This document shows positions 60,402 to 64,000 of a stretch of 64,000 bases of DNA, one piece after another (positions within the stretch are counted from its first letter, which is position 1; each line of letters starts with the position of its first letter). The notes beneath the pieces are model-generated. The model was given only the letters and a program-made list of their open reading frames with translations, was not told where the DNA came from and did not search any database. The stretch comes from Marsupella aquatica (taxonomy: Eukaryota; Marchantiophyta). Both the position numbers and the translations under genes were made by a program. The DNA lies in assembly GCA_973895155.1 (NCBI GenBank), contig OZ316898.1, forward strand, positions 8,990,001 through 9,054,000. Direction: 5' to 3'.

Positions 60402-61535
60402 ATGGTTGCATTTCCAGCAACCTCTGCGACTTTTGAAGCCACGAGCTGTGAATCTGCACCACCAATGCCTGGGGAATTCAGCACGCCAGCAAGTAGCACT
60501 CAAGCAGCTCCTTCCAATGAGTCCCTACCTGCCACCGACTCACAGGCCTTCTCAATGGGGGTTCGAAGTCACGTAAGCAACACACAAGCTCAAAGATGGA
60601 AAATGGCAGAATTGAGGTTGCTGCTTTCATTAAAGAAGGATGAGTATGAGCGAAGCATACTTGACACTCCACGTGATAGGATTAAATCTGCAGATGCTCG
60701 ATGGCAGATTGTCACTGTAGGTCTGTTGAAGTATGGCTTCAACAGGAAGTAGGCTTTAATACGGAAGAAATGGGAGAAGTTGATGACTGATTTCAAGAAA
60801 ATTTTTGATTACCAGAGAAAGCCTCCTTCTGGTGAGCTTGGCTATTTTGAGATGGGCTCTGAGGATAGGAAACGTTTCAACCTCCCACCGCAATACGATA
60901 GTGAGGTCTACAGATTAATGCAATGTTGGGTCCCTGGTAGGCGTGCAGTTCAACCTGACCCTGACCAACTAATGGACAGTTCCCTAGATGAAGAGCGACC
61001 CTTGTCAAATTCAGGAGGGACTCATCCAGCTGATACACAACCAGTAGCATATACAGAGGGTACCCAAGCAGAAAGCTTTGCTGGACCACGTTCGGAGGCA
61101 GATGAAGCAATGCACAGATCACAAGTAAATAATGAGCGAGATGGAGAGCGGGATGGACAGCGGGATCAACCACCCACTGGAGAAGAGAATTCCGAGTCCA
61201 ATGCAGTCCCAAATCACCCTGCTGCACAGGGACGCTTGCTGAAAAAATCCAGGAAGGACAGGCTCGACGACCACTTTAAAAACGCCAATGCAGAGCTGGT
61301 GAAAGCAATGGCTGCACAAGCAGAAAAGAGAGATTTGAATGATAAGGCACTTTTGGATTGGGAAAAAGAAAAGCATGTAGTCATGGCTCAGAATGACTTG
61401 AAGAAGCACGCAGATACAGTGAACATGCAAGAGAAAATGTCAAGCGAAATTTCTGGAGCTTTACGTGACGTTTCCTCCTCATTCAAGTTTTTTGCTACGG
61501 AGATGAGCAAAAGTATTTCACGAGGGAGGGAGTAG
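60402..61535 (+). pseudogene. Harbinger ORF1, Myb/SANT-like DNA-binding protein with one in-frame stop
   Basis: In PIF/Harbinger, ORF1 binds the element ends and helps import the transposase into the nucleus. Starting at ATG 60402, the frame stays open for 377 codons to TAG at 61533, except for one TAG at 60750-60752. The trihelix/Myb-like domain spans that stop: RWKMAELRLLLSLKKDEYER, ADARWQIVTVGLLKYGFNRK, stop, IRKKWEKLMTDFKKIFDYQ, then ELGYFEMGSEDRKRF and LPPQYDSEVYRLM. An acidic, Pro/Gln-rich linker and a coiled-coil C-terminus (NANAELVKAMAAQAEKRDL) follow. Frame and domain continue cleanly after the stop, so it is probably a single substitution in a recently active copy. Read-through or an intron there is less likely; no good splice pair was seen. 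Confidence 0.8.
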
Positions 61536-62974
61536 TAGGATTACCAGATGTGCGACCAGATGGCTAGGGAGATTGATATGAGAGCTGATTTGGAAACCAT
61601 GTTGATTTGGTCGTACTCTACTTGGCTGGAAAAAAGGGACATTCGAACTTATAGCCAAAGTTTACTGAAGGCACTTCGTCAATAAAGAATCCTTTTAGGT
61701 AGGTCAGTAGGATTAGACATAGGATTCAGCAACGCACAAAGCGGACAATCTCAAAGTTCTGAGTATATAGAAGAATGACCTTGTCGTAGCTTCTAATTGT
61801 CCCGAGCTCAAGCTCTTAGCTCTCTTGGACGCATATATTAGGCTTGAGCTCATACAATGTTCATCTTCATTCTTATTTGTAGCTTAACATCTTCATTCTT
61901 ATCTTGGATCCTCGTCTGTCTCGTATGGTGCTGAAATATTGAAGGGTGCACAGAAATTAGTGCGGGCCAGGGGAAAGGAACCATTTAAAAACTGGATCCA
62001 CTGTTAATGTTCTCTTTTTCCCGTCATAGGTGTACACAATGATTTTCCAAGCTAAATTCGTAATTGCCCCCCGAATCTCCAGTCAAGGGAATGATTTTCT
62101 CATTTCTCCTAGATTCATGAAGGATCTGTACCATGTTGGTGCAAAAGTTCCAAGACCTTGAACGTCGCCATGGGAGGAGCTCCACATTAGAATTTCCTTT
62201 GCCCGCATTGCTCCTAGGTAAGAGTCTCCAACCCTCGCTGCTCTTCAAAGTCAAAAATTGTCCTCATTATTCAAAATCTCCTGGCTCCTGAATGAGTTAT
62301 CTTTGGGAGAATCTGGACGGCCAGATGTTACACACAAACAGGGAAGGACCAAAAATCTGAGAAGATGAGGCAAATGCCTGAACAAACGTAGATATTTGCA
62401 ACCATCAAGAATGAAATGACCAATACAATAGGTCTCTTTAAGAGCTCATATAGCTTGAGGCTATAAAACAACCACGATTTGATACTGATCTAGATCATCA
62501 TGCTAACTTCAATTTGACGTTGACAAAATGTACTCCTTGCTGATTAAGAAGCACCACGCGCCTTCTATACAGATCATCCCAACTCGAGATCTATCCAGAC
62601 TGCACTCGATTCTACACAAGGAGCACATACTTTTAGCAGCTAGCAAGCTGATATGAAGAGGCAGACGCTGGACTCGAAAGAGACAGTAGGAAATATCTCA
62701 ACGACTCTGCAAGGATAGTGCACAAAGGTTCCTCCTATTATTTACAGCCTCCATGAGCTGTACATGACCACAATACTCAGCAGCACGAACTTGAAACGTT
62801 CATGAAAACACCATGCTTCATATACAATGAATGAAAGATTTGTATTCTTTTGTCTTCATATACAATGAATGCAAATTGTATTCTTTTGTCTTCATATACA
62901 CCCAAACTTACTACATACTCTAAATATCCATCCAGAATTTATATCGTTCTAGTCACTCTAGAATTTACATGATT
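61536..62974. other. Spacer between the Harbinger ORFs
   Basis: Convergent 3' regions of ORF1 and transposase. A short tandem duplication (TCATATACAATGAATG twice, then a partial third) lies at 62818-62910. No third gene was seen. Confidence 0.5.
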
Positions 62975-63988
62975 CTACAACCTCAGCCTTCTTTGCACCT
63001 GCCTTGGGACTTCTGGCATCACTATAACCACTTCTGGCATTGCAGGAACCACTTCTGTCAATAGTAGATCTCGAGCCTCCTCCCCACCTTCAAATACCTC
63101 TCGTGCTGGAACTAGAACAACTCCATAGCCACGGGGGTGTGGAGGCACAACATCTCGAGCATTGAAGTGCTCTCCAAACCGGATCATCAAATTGTGCAAA
63201 ATACAACAGCAGAAAACCATAGGACCAACTCTGTTCACCCTGGGCTTCCACATAACTCTAGAAAGGATTCTCCAAGTACCTTTCAACTGTCCAAATGCTC
63301 TTTCTACCACAATACGGGCTGATGAGTGCCTGTGATTCCATTCATCTTGGCGTACATCCAATCCCCTTGGATATGGCGTGATCAACCAATCAAAGAGTGG
63401 ATAACCAGCATCAGCCAAGACATATTCTTTCAGGTCTTCCCCATTTGCACACCTGTACAATTGCCCTCTCAAATTGCGCCGCTGATACACAACCGATCTG
63501 TAAAATCCAGAGTTTCTTAGAAGTCTACTGTCTTGCACTGAACCAGGCCATCCAGTGCAAACATCAAGCAATCTCAAGTTGCAATCAACTATTGCTTGTG
63601 TGGTAATAGATATATTATGCTTCCAGTCATAATAGTCTTCACTACGTTCTCCAACAGGCAGCTCCAAGGGAAAGTGAGTTCCATCGAGTGCTCCACAGCA
63701 GTTGGGAAATCTTTTCTGTAAAAATCCTGCCTTCACTTGCTCCATCTCAAGAGCTGCTGGCCACCTAATTTCCTGTCTACATCTAGAATTTATTGCTTTA
63801 ATAAATTTCCATGTGCACTTGATGACAGTGCTAGTAGACACTCCAAAAAGTTCTCCAATACCAAGAATCTGATCTCCTGTACTTAACCTCCTCAATGCAA
63901 TGGCAACTTGCCTTTGAACCAGTAGTTCACGATTGGGTAGGTCTCTCAATCCACGAGGAGGCCTGGTCACCATGTCAGCATGTACCAT
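62975..63988 (-). CDS. PIF/Harbinger DDE transposase (HARBI1-like), 5' end outside window
   Basis: A nuclease of the Harbinger/HARBI1 family that cuts and joins element ends at TWA targets. Of the 337 visible residues, the catalytic triad is intact: Asp102 in GALDGTHF, Asp193 in LADAGYPL and Glu229 in VVERAFGQLKG. The helix-turn-helix region VAIALRRLSTGDQ / ELFGVSTSTVIK and the CTGWPGSVQDSR and CCILHNLMI motifs are typical. The frame stays open past the ATG at 63988 (TICA precedes it). Family proteins have another 50-100 residues here, so the true start is probably right of 64000. No stop or frameshift interrupts it, in contrast to ORF1. Confidence 0.9.
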   Translation of the reverse strand: MVHADMVTRPPRGLRDLPNRELLVQRQVAIALRRLSTGDQILGIGELFGVSTSTVIKCTWKFIKAINSRCRQEIRWPAALEMEQVKAGFLQKRFPNCCGALDGTHFPLELPVGERSEDYYDWKHNISITTQAIVDCNLRLLDVCTGWPGSVQDSRLLRNSGFYRSVVYQRRNLRGQLYRCANGEDLKEYVLADAGYPLFDWLITPYPRGLDVRQDEWNHRHSSARIVVERAFGQLKGTWRILSRVMWKPRVNRVGPMVFCCCILHNLMIRFGEHFNARDVVPPHPRGYGVVLVPAREVFEGGEEARDLLLTEVVPAMPEVVIVMPEVPRQVQRRLRL

Positions 63989-64000
63989 TGCACAAATGGT

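Larger units (their letters stand above)
59554..64000. mobile_element. PIF/Harbinger DNA transposon, right end outside window
   Basis: Contains a Myb/SANT-like ORF1 (plus) and a DDE transposase (minus), the two-gene plan of PIF/Harbinger. A candidate left end is AGGGCTGTGTTCCATTCACC at 59554, preceded by TTA, the expected target site. The matching right end must lie beyond 64000, so the boundary is unproven. The ORF1 frame is preceded by a textbook branch site and acceptor (TACTAAC near 60346, then GACAG at 60370), suggesting a leader intron. Confidence 0.6.

Overview
The window is nuclear DNA from a green plant. The evidence is GT-AG introns throughout, and a plant-type ribosomal protein L3, a 276-residue plant-type mitochondrial porin, two lysine/histidine-type amino acid permeases, telo-box promoter motifs and PIF/Harbinger transposons. 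Gene density is low: about six host genes in 64 kb. Long spacers are full of minisatellites and old mobile elements. A non-seed land plant is plausible, but this is only an impression; nothing here fixes the species.

Layout. 1-4990 (minus): 3' truncated RRP12-like ribosome-biogenesis gene, 11 exons in view. 4991-7099: bidirectional spacer with telo boxes at both ends, a 106-bp tandem duplication and a small foldback element. 7100-8710 (plus): RPL3 (uL3), 3 exons. 8711-16300: gene-poor spacer with a decayed 80-106 bp repeat array and, at its right end, a compound 212-237 bp minisatellite running into the porin leader. 17178-20020 (plus): VDAC porin, 6 coding exons plus an inferred 5' UTR intron. 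20456-22273: three tandem arrays (115-bp, 79-bp and 67-83 bp units). 23750-28886 (minus): an unrecognised 404-residue coiled-coil protein rebuilt from 11 phase-consistent exons. A sense-strand tRNA-Glu(CTC) lies in its second intron, and its first exon is tandemly multiplied. 31771-35192 and 39031-41731 (both minus): a tandem pair of LHT-type amino acid transporters with matching 8-exon structures; a 145-bp MITE with intact flanking repeats lies between them. 41732-59553: long gene-free tract with a wrecked Harbinger transposase, a 270-290 bp dispersed repeat, a SINE-like unit and several tandem duplications. 59554-64000: a large PIF/Harbinger element with a Myb/SANT-like ORF1 (one in-frame amber stop) and, convergent with it, a DDE transposase running off the right edge.

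Functional links. RRP12 (pre-ribosome export and maturation) and RPL3 (large-subunit protein) form a head-to-head pair of ribosome genes with the same promoter element, consistent with shared growth-linked control. The two LHT genes are a local duplication. The rest is unrelated housekeeping DNA embedded in repeats.

Exon coordinates were worked out by hand from splice signals, reading-frame continuity and family resemblance. All reconstructed genes keep phase across every junction, which is the main support for them. No database was searched.
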